64,000 nt of DNA. It comes from Scatomonas sp963928055 (GTDB lineage: Bacteria > Bacillota > Clostridia > Lachnospirales > Lachnospiraceae). Every line of letters begins with the position of its first letter. The stretch's first letter is position 1. Positions 8,603-17,816 of the stretch are shown one piece after another. Below the pieces are notes generated by a model. The model was not told where the DNA came from and did not search any database. It saw nothing but the letters and a program-made list of their open reading frames with translations. The stretch spans positions 310,001 through 374,000 of the forward strand of contig CAWVDN010000002.1 of assembly GCA_963928055.1 (NCBI GenBank), in the 5' to 3' direction. The position numbers were made by a program, and so were the translations under genes.

Positions 8603-9214
8603 CTACTGTGTCCCACGGTCACTGTGGATGATCGCTCCTTCCAATGCGGGATATGCAGTCAGGGCATTTTCCAGTGTTTGGATACACAGATCTGCTTTCA
8701 TGTTTGTCCCCATTGACAGACCGAGGACGCTAAGATCAAAGCAGTCGAAAATCGCAGATACATACAGTTTCCCATTGCGCGCCGGGATCTCCGTGATATC
8801 TGTAATACATTTTTCTAATGGGGCATCTGAATGGAAATCCCGCTTCAACAGATCATCCGATTTCATGGCTTCCCGGTCTGCCTTTGTAAGTCCATTCGGC
8901 TTTCTCTTTGGCTGATGGCTCAGGCCGATCTGATCCATAACCCGGTATACGGTCCGTTCACTGGGTATATGTACGCCCTCCGGCTGCTTCAGCAACAGCG
9001 CCTGATACATCCGGATCCGTCCATAAGTATCGTTACATTCATCCTCACTGATGATTTCTTTCATGGCATCCGCCAGATCCTGGTACTTCCATGGACGGTC
9101 TTTGTTTGCGAGATATTTATAGAAGCCCTGCCGGCTGATACCAAGCATCCGGCAATAAAATGAAATTTTTCCGGTAATCCTGCCGTCCTCTGTTTTCAAA
9201 GCGAGAAAGATCAT
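8603..9214 (-). pseudogene. IS3-family transposase OrfB, C-terminally truncated
   Basis: 203 residues remain of an expected 280 or so. The helix-turn-helix-like HTH_21 part (TYGRIRMYQALL) and the first two catalytic aspartates (CITDITEIP and IIHSDRGTQ) are present. The third catalytic residue, the E of the DDE triad, is lost with the truncated end. The first codons overlap orfA by 4 nt, the normal IS3 layout for a -1 frameshift. Confidence 0.85.
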
Positions 9215-9543
9215 TCTCTGGTTTTTGCTGACTTCCGACGGCTGGCGGCGAAAAAAGCGCTGGCTTCCTCCAGAAATTCATTTTCTTCCTTCAGGCGGCG
9301 GATTTCTTTATCCTGCTCCTTCACCCGCTTACGCAGCATGGTAATTTCTTCTGACAGGCTCATTGCACTGGCAGGGGTATGGGAACCTTCCCCAACATCC
9401 AGCTTACCAGCTCTTACAGCTTTCAGCCATGTATGGATGGTTCCTTCAGGGATTCCTAATTCTTTAGCAGCCTTAGCGCCGCCGATTTCTTTGGCAAGTT
9501 TCACTGCCTGTACTTTGTATTCATGGTCATATTTACGTGCCAC
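9211..9543 (-). CDS. IS3-family transposase OrfA
   Basis: A 110-residue protein with a helix-turn-helix (MARKYDHEYKVQAVKLAKEI, then AAKELGIPEGTIHTW) and a C-terminal leucine-zipper-like coiled coil (ITMLRKRVKEQDKEIRRLKE). It binds the element ends and is part of the OrfAB transposase. It is complete, but its OrfB is truncated. Confidence 0.88.
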   Translation of the reverse strand: MARKYDHEYKVQAVKLAKEIGGAKAAKELGIPEGTIHTWLKAVRAGKLDVGEGSHTPASAMSLSEEITMLRKRVKEQDKEIRRLKEENEFLEEASAFFAASRRKSAKTRE

Positions 9544-9608
9544 TTTGAATACCTCCTTATTCTCTTGGTTTTATTATGAAATCCTTGAGAATAAGCTGTC
9601 AACTTTTT

Positions 9609-9695
9609 TTATACCACACCAATACCAATTCCTGAATACGCAGCCGCTTCTTCTAAGGTCAAATTACTCTTTTCCCAAATCGGGACTTCCTTCAT
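9609..9695 (-). pseudogene. xis: Excisionase gene cut after 26 codons by IS3
   Basis: An ATG at 9695 with GGAG upstream begins MKEVPIWEKSNLTLEEAAAY, the start of a Tn1549-type Xis. After SGIGI the sequence becomes IS3 end and runs into a stop. Some 40 codons, including the recognition helix, are lost. Without Xis the element is expected to excise poorly, unless the intact xis at 760-969 can substitute. Confidence 0.85.
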
Positions 9696-9709
9696 AGGCA
9701 ATACTCCTT

Positions 9710-10552
9710 TCAGTCAGCAATCAGTTTCTTCATGCTCTTCATTTTCCGCTGCGCGGTTTCCTGCCGGAAATTCTCGCCGGTAAAGCGTACCGGGACGCAC
9801 ATGGAAAGCAGCCGGTCATAAATCCGGGAATGGGCGGTGTCCTCCGGGTTTCGCAGGTCGTCCAGCGTGAGGTTGGTCGTGACGATCAGCGGCTTGCCGC
9901 TGCGGTAACGGCTGTCAATCACATTGAAAACCTGTTCCAGCCCGTATTCCGTCCCGCGCTCCATGCCAAAATCGTCAAGGATAAGCAGCGGATAGCGGCA
10001 AAGGCGGGAAATGTATTCGTTCCTGCCCTCGAAGCTGGCGGCAAGGTCGTTGAGGATAAGGGCAAAGTTCGTCATGTGGACGGGGATTTCTTTCTCCATG
10101 AGGGCGTTTGCGATACAGCCCGCAAGGTAGCTTTTCCCGGTTCCCACGCCGCCCCAGAACAGGCAGCCGATATTGTCGGTTCGCATATCCTCCCAGTGTT
10201 CCACATACCGGCGAGCAATCCCGGCCTGCGGGTTCCTGCCGTTGTCGTTCTCAAAAGTCCAGCCCCGCATGGTGGGGTCGGTAAAGCCCCGGCGTTTCAG
10301 TTCCTCCACGGTGTCAAGGTGCCTGCGCCGCTTCTCGGCGGCCTCCCGTTCCTCGCGGGCGGCTTTCTGGCAGTCGCACTCTGCCGGGTGGCGGTCACGG
10401 CCAAAGACAGCGGCCTTGTCCGGCGCAAAATAGGCTTCTTTCGGCTTGCGGCACTTGCCGCAGTAGAGTAAACCGTCCTCGCCAGTGTAGTCCTCCGGCT
10501 CCGGGGTGGCAGCCGTCATATTCTCCAAAACAGCGTTGATTTCGTTCTTCAT
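9710..10552 (-). CDS. DnaC/IstB-like AAA+ ATPase of the second element
   Basis: A 280-residue helicase loader with an N-terminal zinc-binding part (LLYCGKCRKPKEAYF, later ECDC), Walker A GGVGTGKS and Walker B LLILDDFG. It is the clear paralogue of 966-1781 and richer in GC. The start at 10552 gives an ATGA overlap with the RepA_N stop, with AAGGAGGGCGAGAG upstream. It belongs to the element's replication module. Confidence 0.9.
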   Translation of the reverse strand: MKNEINAVLENMTAATPEPEDYTGEDGLLYCGKCRKPKEAYFAPDKAAVFGRDRHPAECDCQKAAREEREAAEKRRRHLDTVEELKRRGFTDPTMRGWTFENDNGRNPQAGIARRYVEHWEDMRTDNIGCLFWGGVGTGKSYLAGCIANALMEKEIPVHMTNFALILNDLAASFEGRNEYISRLCRYPLLILDDFGMERGTEYGLEQVFNVIDSRYRSGKPLIVTTNLTLDDLRNPEDTAHSRIYDRLLSMCVPVRFTGENFRQETAQRKMKSMKKLIAD

Positions 10553-11400
10553 AAACTCTCGCCCTCCTTGCATGAGTAGTCAGGGATGCCCTTTTTCGGG
10601 GCGCCCTTTTTGTCGTTCCCCGCCCATATCCGAAGGGCGGCGGCATAATTCTGGTAGCTTTTCCCGCTGGCGGCAAGGTAGCGGCTCATTTCCTCGATGA
10701 ACCGCTCCAGCCTGTCGGGGTACTCTGCCTGCAACTCGTCGTATTCGGTCTGTGACAGAAAAATATTCTGGTATCGGCCATAGGGGGCGGGCGGCTCTCC
10801 ACTCACTCCCTTTGTTTGGTTCTCTGTAAGGTTGTTTATAGTAGTTTGGTTAGGGGACGGTTTTCCGACCATCATAAGGCCGGTTTTCTGACCATCAGTT
10901 GGTCGGTTTTCCGGCTCTATGAGGGTCAGTTTTCCGGCCATCAGTTGGTCGGAAAACTGTACCTGTGGCACACGCGGCACTTTCACATACAGCCGGTTCG
11001 GTGCGGAGAAGCCGCCCCGTTCCCGTTCCAGCAGCCTCGCCGCGTCAAGTTCATTCAGCGCCCCCTTGATGGTGGTGCTGCCTTTATCCAGTATTTCGGC
11101 TATCTCCGCGATGGGATAGATAATATAAATCCTGCCCTCATCATCCTGCCACTTGTTCTTCTGGGAGAGGGTGGAACGGTCTAACAGCAGCGCATACAGC
11201 AGCTTGGCGGTCTGGGAAATCTCCATTTTCAGCAGGAAACGGGGGTAAGGCAGATAGGCGGGCAGCTTCGTGTCTGCCGTGATATAATCAGCGATAGGAT
11301 CACCTTCCTGTGTTCGGGTTGATTTTGGCGGTTTGTACGCATTTAGAACGCCGTTTCCGGGGGAAAAGGATAAATGTATCGCACACCCTTTGACACCCAC
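10549..11400 (-). CDS. RepA_N-type replication initiator of the second element
   Basis: The RepA_N domain starts around KLPAYLPYPRFLLKMEISQT and continues through a winged-helix (STTIKGALNELDAARLLERE). A variable linker follows, in which the DNA repeats GGTTTTCCG-type units (10857-10945). A C-terminal domain holds YQNYAAALRIW. The start is uncertain: the longest frame uses GTG 11400 without a ribosome site, whereas AGGAAGGTGATCC lies just before an ATC codon near 11293, where relatives have an ATG. The start codon may be mutated. Confidence 0.85.
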   Translation of the reverse strand: MGVKGCAIHLSFSPGNGVLNAYKPPKSTRTQEGDPIADYITADTKLPAYLPYPRFLLKMEISQTAKLLYALLLDRSTLSQKNKWQDDEGRIYIIYPIAEIAEILDKGSTTIKGALNELDAARLLERERGGFSAPNRLYVKVPRVPQVQFSDQLMAGKLTLIEPENRPTDGQKTGLMMVGKPSPNQTTINNLTENQTKGVSGEPPAPYGRYQNIFLSQTEYDELQAEYPDRLERFIEEMSRYLAASGKSYQNYAAALRIWAGNDKKGAPKKGIPDYSCKEGESL

Positions 11401-11415
11401 GGAAAAAGCCTTGAT

Positions 11416-11802
11416 TTATGCGGGTTTGAAAGGGTCTAAAGCGTGACATTTCTGCCTTTGTTTCCGCTTTCGCTCGGTGGCTTTGATTTTCTTCATGCGT
11501 CCGGCGCAGCCGGGGCAGTATTTTCCCCGGTTGGATTTGGGGACAAAGGCCGCCCCGCAGACGGCGCAGCATTTCCGGCTCCCCCGGTACAAAAGGGCTA
11601 CGGCCAGCTCCCCGTCAAGAGGCAGGACAGCCACACGGAACCAGCGGCACATGAGGGAAAGGGAAATGCTCTGGACGCACACGCAAGGCTCCCCGTCGTC
11701 TAACAGCAGGCAGTTCCCCCCGTCGTAGTTACAGCACTCATGCACCAGCCGCCGCGCCCGCCGGTGCTGGCGGTAGTCCATGCGGGGCAGGTTATCGCTC
11801 AT
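11416..11802 (-). CDS. Cysteine-rich VLP-domain protein
   Basis: 128 residues of the Cys_rich_VLP family found between relaxase and repA in these elements. Cysteine pairs are spread over the protein (HECCNYDGGNCLL, CVCVQ, CCAVCGAAF, YCPGCAGRMK) and probably bind zinc; the C-terminal third resembles a small zinc ribbon with a basic tail. The start at 11802 has AAAGGAG 7 nt upstream and overlaps the relaxase tail by 11 nt. Molecular role unknown. Confidence 0.8.
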   Translation of the reverse strand: MSDNLPRMDYRQHRRARRLVHECCNYDGGNCLLLDDGEPCVCVQSISLSLMCRWFRVAVLPLDGELAVALLYRGSRKCCAVCGAAFVPKSNRGKYCPGCAGRMKKIKATERKRKQRQKCHALDPFKPA

Positions 11803-13425
11803 GGCTCTGCTCCTTTCTGCGGTGGGGTTCCTCCCGGCGCAAAATCTGGTCGATGTTCCGCTTGAACGTCTGCAACTCCTTGAACCGCTGCTTCTGCTCT
11901 TGGTAGGTGTTATACAGGCCGGATTTCTTGGAAACAAGCTGCTCGATCTCGTCCTGCAACGCTTTCCGGGCGGGCAGCCTGGTAATGCCATGCGCCTTGA
12001 AATACCGGGCGGCTGCGTCGGCTATGATAAAATCGCTCTCATGCGCCTGCCGGTATGCGGCGCGGGCTTTGGGGGATTTCTGAGCTTTCAGCCCGTCGCG
12101 GGCGGGCTTGGTCTTGGCGTAGGCAAGTACCTGCCGCTGCAACTCCTTTTTCCCTTGCAGCTTCGTTTCCAGTGCTTTCAGTTCGCCGCTGGTCTGGCGC
12201 ATTTCCTGATAGGCGGTATCAAAGACGGCTTCCAACTGCTCCGGGGAAGTGAAGCCGTACTGCTGGTACACATTCAGCGTCTTGGCCATCTGCTTGATGT
12301 TGTGTATCTTCGCCCAATGCTCGTAGCCTTTGCCCTTGCCCTCGGCCTTTTTCTGCTCAATGTCCACAAGCCGCTGCACACCGTCCTGTTTCGGGGCGGT
12401 TTGTGGGGCTTTTGTGGGCTGTATGCCGGTTTTCCCATGCCGGGGATATTCGGGTATGGCTGCGGCCTTTTCTGTGGCTCTGGCGGCGTTCCGCTCCAAA
12501 ACGGCAAGGACAGCGGCGCGGTCAAAATCGTCGCCCAGCTTGCGGGCGGTAATGGGCTTTGTCCTGTCCGGCGTGAGGTAACTAAGCCGCCCCCGGCTCT
12601 CCTTGACGGCCACGCCCTCCCGCAGCAGCAGAGAGGAAAACTCGTCAAAGCTGGCGGCGGTGGCAAGGGCTTTCCGTATGGTCTGCCGCAGCTTCTCCTT
12701 GTTCGTTTCAAACTTGGTCTGCCGGGGCGTGATACCGCCTGCAATCATGGGGGCGTTCTGCTTGTCCAGCGCGGCCTGTCCCTTTTTCTGCGCCCAATAC
12801 TCCCGGTCTGTGACGCGGTTCTTGCTGCCGTTCAAGAGGTCGATTTAGTAAAGCCCCTCCCGGTGGCACATCTCCATGACTTCGGACTTGAAGTAGCGCA
12901 AGGCCGCGTCAGTACAGCGGTGCTGCAGCCGGCTTTCGTGTCGGCTGGCCTGTCCATGTAGGGCAGGAACGGCACTTCCTCTATCCGCAGCGAATTGATA
13001 ACGATATGCACATGGATATTGCCGCTGTGGTTATGGCCGTCCGGGTGGGTGCATACAAGGGCTTGGTGGCCGGGGAAATGCTCGGCGCAAAACTTCTCGC
13101 CCAATTCCTGCGCCCGGTCTACGGTCAAGCCGTTGTCCGGCCCGTCCCGTGGGGCAAAGCTGATGATATAGTGGTGGCTTTTCACATCTTCCCGCCGCTG
13201 GTTCTTCCCGTAGCGGAGATTTGCCCGCATACACGCAACGGCAAAATCCTCCCCGCCGCAGTTCAGCGTGGACAGCCGGTAGTCCTCGCGGGGAATAAGC
13301 CTGCCGGTTTCATCAAGGACGGGCTTCATGGTAAACTCGTCATGCTCAAAGAGTAAGTATTGTTCGGCGGCTCCGTAGTCGGCATTTTTAGAGTTGATAT
13401 GCTTGAGTGTTGCCAACCGCATCAC
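11792..13425 (-). pseudogene. MobA/VirD2-like relaxase, broken by a frameshift and a nonsense codon
   Basis: The N-terminal catalytic part (LKHINSKNADYGAAEQYLLF, and the metal site HNHSGNIHVHIVINS) is intact to about residue 165. The frame is then lost near 12920: after ADTKAGC the original reading HRCTDAALRYF continues in another frame. That frame hits TAA at 12845-12847 where relatives have Gln before IDLLNGS. The C-terminal half (VTDREYWAQKKGQAAL, coiled coil to 11792) is otherwise preserved. The relaxase that should nick oriT and start transfer is therefore probably inactive. Confidence 0.85.
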
Positions 13426-13649
13426 CTACTTTCCCCAGGACTTCATACTTGGGGGCGGCAAGGTCGGCTATGGCGGCGCGTACCTCGCCGGACAACGCAT
13501 TGTAGGGTGCGCCGTATCGCCTGCCGGAGAAATTCGGACTGGCTGATACCATAGGGCGCAAGCCGCGCTGTGAAGTCGGCGTATTCATCTTCGGACAGCC
13601 GGGTTTTCACAACGCGGATGCGATGGGGCGTGTTATATCGCTTTGTCAT
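13388..13649 (-). pseudogene. MobC relaxosome protein with internal deletion
   Basis: The start MTKRYNTPHRIRVVKTRLSE with its ribbon-helix-helix part (EYADFTARLAPYGISQSEFL) and the tail (ALSGEVRAAIADLAAPKYEV) are both present but in different frames. The middle, about 40-45 residues in relatives, is missing at about 13530. MobC normally binds oriT beside the relaxase. Its end overlaps the relaxase start by 38 nt, as expected for a mobC-mobA operon. Confidence 0.8.
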
Positions 13650-13835
13650 AGGCTGTAAATCTCCCTTCACTTTAAAACGGACATTTTCTCGGCGTTTGTC
13701 CGGGAACGCTTGAAATTTTTTCTGTGTGGGCGGGCTGGCTCTAAACATCCTCTCACTTTACAACGGACAAATTTCCCCAAAAACTTGGTAGCTGTTGCGG
13801 AAATATTTTTGCGGCGTAAGCCGCCATAGCAGGGT

Positions 13836-13898
13836 TTGGGGAAGGCACTCCCCAACAAGTTTCCCGCGAGGGGCAAAACCGCAGAATTGCGGATTTTG
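13836..13898. other. Candidate oriT hairpins
   Basis: Two adjacent inverted repeats of 7 and 10 bp, separated by 18 bp, about 190 bp upstream of mobC. Paired small hairpins beside the nick site are typical of MobA/MobC-type origins. The nick site cannot be pointed out from the sequence alone. Confidence 0.45.
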
Positions 13899-14193
13899 GC
13901 ACCGTGGTAGAAACTTGCTCTGTAACTGCCGCAGACTGCCCCTGTCTGGTTCTTTCGCACATAGAACGGACAGGGCGGGGCTTCCGGCCCGCTGCGGACG
14001 GTCTTTTTTCCTTTCGCCAAAGATACTTTTGAAAGGCTGCCAGCTACCCGTTGGACGGGGATTTTTCAAAATTTCTCTTTGCCCTCTACCACGGACAATA
14101 ATCAAGAATGCCAAATGCCGGGGCAAAAATTTCTCCCTCACTTACTACTCCAACTTGAAAGGGTCAAAATGGCCGAAAACAGAACCGGTCAAA

Positions 14194-14232
14194 CAAAAAA
14201 AGCAGCAAATCTTTTTCAAGACTTACTGCTTT
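14194..14232 (-). terminator. Rho-independent terminator after the HTH gene
   Basis: On the minus strand AAAGCAG (14226-14232) pairs with CTGCTTT (14199-14205) and a T-run follows (14194-14200). It would end the sigma factor / HTH transcript before the oriT region. Confidence 0.55.
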
Positions 14233-14265
14233 CGCTTGCCGCCAGTAGGCGGCAGGTATTCAGAT

Positions 14266-14477
14266 TTATGGCTCGTCCGGCGGATAGTCAAACCGGAACT
14301 TGAATTGACAGTCAATTAGTCGCTGTTTCACATAGTCCTCCACCTCGGCATTGACCTGCCCGTTCACTTTGGAGAAATAGCGGATATATCCGGCGTAGTG
14401 CGCAGGACGGCGTTCACGGCTTCCGGGTCGCCCTCATGGGCTTTGACGATTGTTTCATAAGGGAGCAACTTACTCAT
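14266..14477 (-). pseudogene. Small helix-turn-helix protein (HTH_16-like), one-base deletion
   Basis: The ATG at 14477 with GGAGGTG upstream gives MSKLLPYETIVKAHEGDPEA, the start of the short HTH protein that follows the sigma-like gene in Tn916/Tn1549 elements. After VLR the frame slips at CTGCGCACTACG near 14400. With one extra base it continues HYAGYIRYFSKVNGQVNAEV to a stop at 14266, giving the usual 70 residues. It overlaps the sigma gene by 8 nt. Confidence 0.75.
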
Positions 14478-14892
14478 ACCGGCACACCTCCATTTCCTCG
14501 CGCAGCCGCCGCAAGGCAAGCTGGATATGCCGCCCCGCTGTGCTGCGTGTCCGGCCGATATGTACGCCGATCACTCGCTGCGGCTGGCGCAGGAAATAGT
14601 AGCGAAAAATCACTTCCTGCGTCTGCTGCGGCAGTGCGGAGAGCGCGGAGGCAAGAGTCTCGTTGCAGAGCAGGACGGTCTGGCCGCAGACGGTAAAAGG
14701 ATATTCCTCGTCCGGCTCCGGCCCGGCAAACTGGACAAACTTCTCGTCCATCAGATAGTCGAGGGAAATTTGCCGCTCCCATTTCCGGCGAAGTTGCAAA
14801 ATCTTATCGCGGGCAGCATAGCGGATTACTGCCTTACAAAAGGCGTTGTGCTTGCGCTGGATGTACTCCTGATAGGCTTCAAAGTCGGTCAT
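14470..14892 (-). CDS. Element-encoded sigma-70-like regulator
   Basis: 140 residues with sigma region-2-like helices (FCKAVIRYAARDKILQLRRK) and a region-4 helix-turn-helix (LPQQTQEVIFRYYFLRQPQR, then IGRTRSTAGRHIQLALRRLR). Such small sigma-like proteins regulate transfer genes in Tn916-type elements. The start at 14892 is chosen because GAGGGGGAATTTCC precedes it; an upstream in-frame start has none. Confidence 0.85.
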   Translation of the reverse strand: MTDFEAYQEYIQRKHNAFCKAVIRYAARDKILQLRRKWERQISLDYLMDEKFVQFAGPEPDEEYPFTVCGQTVLLCNETLASALSALPQQTQEVIFRYYFLRQPQRVIGVHIGRTRSTAGRHIQLALRRLREEMEVCRYE

Positions 14893-14921
14893 GGAAATTC
14901 CCCCTCTCTGAATAATAGTGT

Positions 14922-14950
14922 GGGGCGGCAGCACTCCTTGCTGTCGCCCC
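14922..14950. terminator. 12-bp hairpin upstream of the sigma gene
   Basis: GGGGCGGCAGCA and TGCTGTCGCCCC pair almost perfectly around a 5-nt loop. There is only a short T-stretch on the plus side. It may be the remains of a terminator or a regulatory hairpin of the sigma gene leader; the natural upstream neighbour was removed by the IS at 15007. Confidence 0.4.
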
Positions 14951-15030
14951 TTGATTGCCTATCTGCAAAGGCGGGCGGGGCTGTCAACGGCGGCGCGTAT
15001 GTGAAGTGCTCCCCAAAAGTTGGACAAAAG

Positions 15031-15879
15031 TTATGCGGCAAAGCCATTTTGAATTCTGTATTGGACAGGACTTAACCCATTCAATTTTTCTTTGATTCGG
15101 TTATGGTTATAGTATTCAAGATAAGCGATCAGTTCCTGGCAGAACTCGTCTAATGATTGGAACGTCCGCAGGTATAGCAGTTCCGATTTTAACAGTCCGA
15201 AGAAGTTTTCCATAACCGCATTGTCCAGACAGTTTCCCTTTCTGGACATACTTTGCCGAATGCCTTTTTCTAACAGTCTTTTTTGATACCTGACGTTCTG
15301 ATATTGCCAGCCCTGATCCGAATGAAGGATCAGCCCGCTGCTGTCCGGGAGCCGGGAGAATGCTTTATCCAGCATCTCATCCACCTGGCGGTAATTAGCC
15401 CGTTCACTGATGGCATAGCTGATGATCTCACCATTATACAGGTCAAGCACAGGAGAGAGATAAAGTTTGCTTCCAAACAGGGAAAACTCAGTCACATCAG
15501 TTACCCATTTCTGATTCGGCCTTTCCGCATGGAAATCTCTAGCCAGTAGATTTGGTGCAATCTTGCCGACTTCTCCACGGTAAGAACGATACTTTTTCAT
15601 TCGTACCATACATTTTAGGCCTGATTCCTTCATCAGCTTTTGTACCGTCTTGTGGTTCAGACAAAAGCCTCTGTTGCGTAATTCCATACCAATCCGCCGA
15701 TATCCGTACCGGCCTTGATTCTCCTGATAAATTGCTATGATTTCCGCCCTTTCTTTTGCGTATTTATCCACAGCATTAGCTTTCCGGGAATGATAGTAGT
15801 ATGTACTTCGGGGAATGCCGGCCAGTTTAAGTAATGCTGCCAGAGGATAATCACGCCTTAATTCTGTAACGGCAGCCAC
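15031..15879 (-). CDS. IS150-like transposase OrfB
   Basis: 282 residues from a GTG start, with an HTH_21 part and the rve integrase core. The catalytic triad is present: D in KWVTDVTEF, D in LILHSDQGW and E in DNAVMENFFGLLKSE. It is normally made as an OrfAB fusion by a -1 slip; the AAAAA run just before the OrfA stop (about 15897) brings the two frames together. Confidence 0.92.
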   Translation of the reverse strand: MAAVTELRRDYPLAALLKLAGIPRSTYYYHSRKANAVDKYAKERAEIIAIYQENQGRYGYRRIGMELRNRGFCLNHKTVQKLMKESGLKCMVRMKKYRSYRGEVGKIAPNLLARDFHAERPNQKWVTDVTEFSLFGSKLYLSPVLDLYNGEIISYAISERANYRQVDEMLDKAFSRLPDSSGLILHSDQGWQYQNVRYQKRLLEKGIRQSMSRKGNCLDNAVMENFFGLLKSELLYLRTFQSLDEFCQELIAYLEYYNHNRIKEKLNGLSPVQYRIQNGFAA

Positions 15880-15887
15880 AACATCGC

Positions 15888-16397
15888 TTATTCGGGTTTT
15901 TCTCGCTTCTGAATTAAGGCGTTTAATTTTTTTAGGTAATCATTCTCCATTTTCAACCGGTAATTTTCTTCTGACAGCCGCTTATTTTCCTGTTGCAGCT
16001 CCGACTGTTCCTGCTTCTTTTGTCGTTTTTCGCTGCCTTTTGTCGCCTGCTTTTTCATAAGTCCCTGTGCACCTTCCTTTTGGAATTTCTTCTCCCACCG
16101 GCACACTGTTACAACATCAAGGCAAAAGTGCATAGCTGTCTGTGTACAGGATAAGTGATGTTCCTGCTTGTATTGTAACACTTTTAGGCGAAACTCGCCA
16201 TCAAAGCCTTTTTGTCGGCCAACCAGATTTCTGCTTAGAAGTCCTTTTGCACCATGTAGCTTATACAAGTTTACCCATTTTTCAATCGGCGTACAGGATA
16301 CGCAAAATTTCTCGGATGCCTCTTTGCGTGTATGCCCTTCCAGTACATACTGAACAACTGCTAATTTTAATTCCTCACTGAACAATTCTTTTCCCAT
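15888..16397 (-). CDS. IS150-like transposase OrfA
   Basis: 169 residues from ATG 16397 with AAAGGGG upstream. Two helix-turn-helix units (LKLAVVQYVLEGHTRKEASE and FRLKVLQYKQEHHLSCTQTA) are followed by a coiled coil (RLSEENYRLKMENDYLKKLN). The frame is open further upstream and joins the MATE gene, giving a 642-codon fusion frame. The internal start is more likely used. Confidence 0.88.
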   Translation of the reverse strand: MGKELFSEELKLAVVQYVLEGHTRKEASEKFCVSCTPIEKWVNLYKLHGAKGLLSRNLVGRQKGFDGEFRLKVLQYKQEHHLSCTQTAMHFCLDVVTVCRWEKKFQKEGAQGLMKKQATKGSEKRQKKQEQSELQQENKRLSEENYRLKMENDYLKKLNALIQKREKPE

Positions 16398-16447
16398 AGA
16401 TTTCTGCACCCCTTTCGTTGACTTTCTTGTCCAACTTTTGGGGTGCA

Positions 16448-17816
16448 GTTCAATGCGTCGTTCATCTTGACCGTTGACTGGCTCGGCTGGCTTTGCTATT
16501 ACCTTGCGGTAAACGTAAATGGATATGATCGCAGTAATCACTTCCGTGATCCAAAACGCATTCCAGACGCCAACCGCTCCGAGAAACCTGCTGAGTAAAA
16601 ACGCAGCCGGGATGATTACCACTACATACCGGCAAAGAGAAATCAGTAAGGAGGGCGTGCCTTTCCCCAGCCCCTCCAATGCGCCGGAAGAAGTAACAGA
16701 AACCGCCGAGACGATAAATCCGGCCCCGATGATGCGCAAGGCAGTTTCCCCGGCCTGGATCGTCGCTTCCGTGTGGGTAAACAGCCCTATCAGCTGGCCG
16801 GGGATCAGCAGACATATCGCGGTTCCAAGCACCATAATGATACCGCTCATGCACAAAACAATCTGATAAATCTTGCTGACTCGTTTGTGCTCCCCTGCAC
16901 CGTAGTTATAGCCGATCAGTGGGCGCATCCCCTGCACAATGCCATTCGCCGGAAGATAGATGAAGGTCTGCAATTTGTAATAGATCCCCAAAACCAGAAT
17001 ATACACTTCGGAATAGGCAGCTAAAATCGCATTGAGCGCCGAAATCAAAAGAGACGGAAGTGCAAGATTCAGGGTTGCGGGAATGCCGATAGAATACAGC
17101 TTGATGACCATCTTTTTGCTGGGCAAAATGTACTGCCTGCGGATATGCACGCGAATTGGCCGCAAAAGATAGACTACAAGGTAAATCGCCAGTGTCAGAG
17201 CCTGTCCGATGCCGGTTGCCAGCGCAGCGCCTTCAATTCCCATTTCCGGGAATGGGCCATAGCCAAAAATCAGAACGGGGTCTAAGACGATGTTTGTGAT
17301 GCACCCGCACATCAGGCTGATCATGGTTGTCTTCATGTTTCCTACTGCCTGGAACAGTTTCTCAAACGCCATGCTGACGGTAACAATGAGCGTAAAGGCG
17401 AACGCAACGATAGAATAGCGGACGCCAAGTTCAATGACCGCTTCGGATGAAGTGAACATCCGCAGGAAAACCGGCATGATGGCGATACAGCAGACTGTCA
17501 TAACAACGCCATGAATCACGGCAAGCACAAGTCCCTGCGTGGCGGCCTGATCCGTTTTTTCATGATCCCCCGCGCCCAGATAGAAGGCGATCACTGCATT
17601 GATCCCAACGCCAAATCCAATTCCGGCAGCATTGATAAAATTTTGAACCGGGTAAACCAACGATAATGCCGTCATAGCCTCCTCGCTGATCTGCGCGACG
17701 AAAAAACTGTCCACAATGTTGTAGAGGGAATTGACCAGCATGGATAACACCATAGGCAGGGACATGGATAAAATCAGAGGCAATACCGGTTTCTCTTTCA
17801 TAAAAGTTTCATTCAT
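16448..17816 (-). CDS. MATE-family efflux protein, tail replaced by IS
   Basis: About 456 residues with twelve predicted membrane helices in two MATE repeats (start KPVLPLILSMSLPMVLSMLV; second half IKLYSIGIPATLNLALPSLL). MATE proteins export drugs or metabolites in exchange for Na+ or H+. The gene has lost its own stop: after NGQDERRIE the frame enters the IS end and runs on to the OrfA stop at 15888. All membrane segments are present, so function may be kept. It starts 8 nt inside the GNAT gene, with GGAGG upstream. Confidence 0.88.

Larger units (their letters stand above)
8590..9618 (-). mobile_element. IS3-family element, truncated at its 3-prime end
   Basis: Two overlapping transposase frames lie between xis and int. 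The upstream end is inside xis (about 9618). The downstream end is missing: orfB stops right after HSDRGTQ, and the next bases already belong to the int leader. Boundaries are approximate because no second terminal repeat remains. The copy cannot transpose by itself. Confidence 0.75.
13650..14265. other. Non-coding region upstream of mobC, candidate oriT
   Basis: No gene is convincing in these 616 bp; long open frames here are low-complexity shadows. Two small hairpins (13836-13855: TTGGGGA/TCCCCAA; 13874-13898: CAAAACCGCA/TGCGGATTTTG with one bulge) lie close together, upstream of mobC and the relaxase, where oriT sits in related elements. A terminator-like hairpin is at 14194-14232. Confidence 0.6.
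15007..16447 (-). mobile_element. IS150-like IS3-family element
   Basis: Terminal inverted repeats TGCTCCCCAAAAGTTGGACA (from 15007) and TGCACCCCAAAAGTTGGACA (reverse strand, from 16447) differ at one position. OrfA and OrfB are intact. No 3-bp target duplication is visible (AAG before, GTT after), so one flank has been changed. The copy probably took part in a deletion that joined the mobilisation region to the MATE cargo. Confidence 0.9.

Noticed and set aside
13667..14303. Several overlapping frames of 69-174 codons on both strands upstream of mobC
   Set aside because: Low-complexity, Cys/Arg/Pro-rich shadows with no ribosome sites; the region fits oriT and the tail of a frameshifted HTH gene better.
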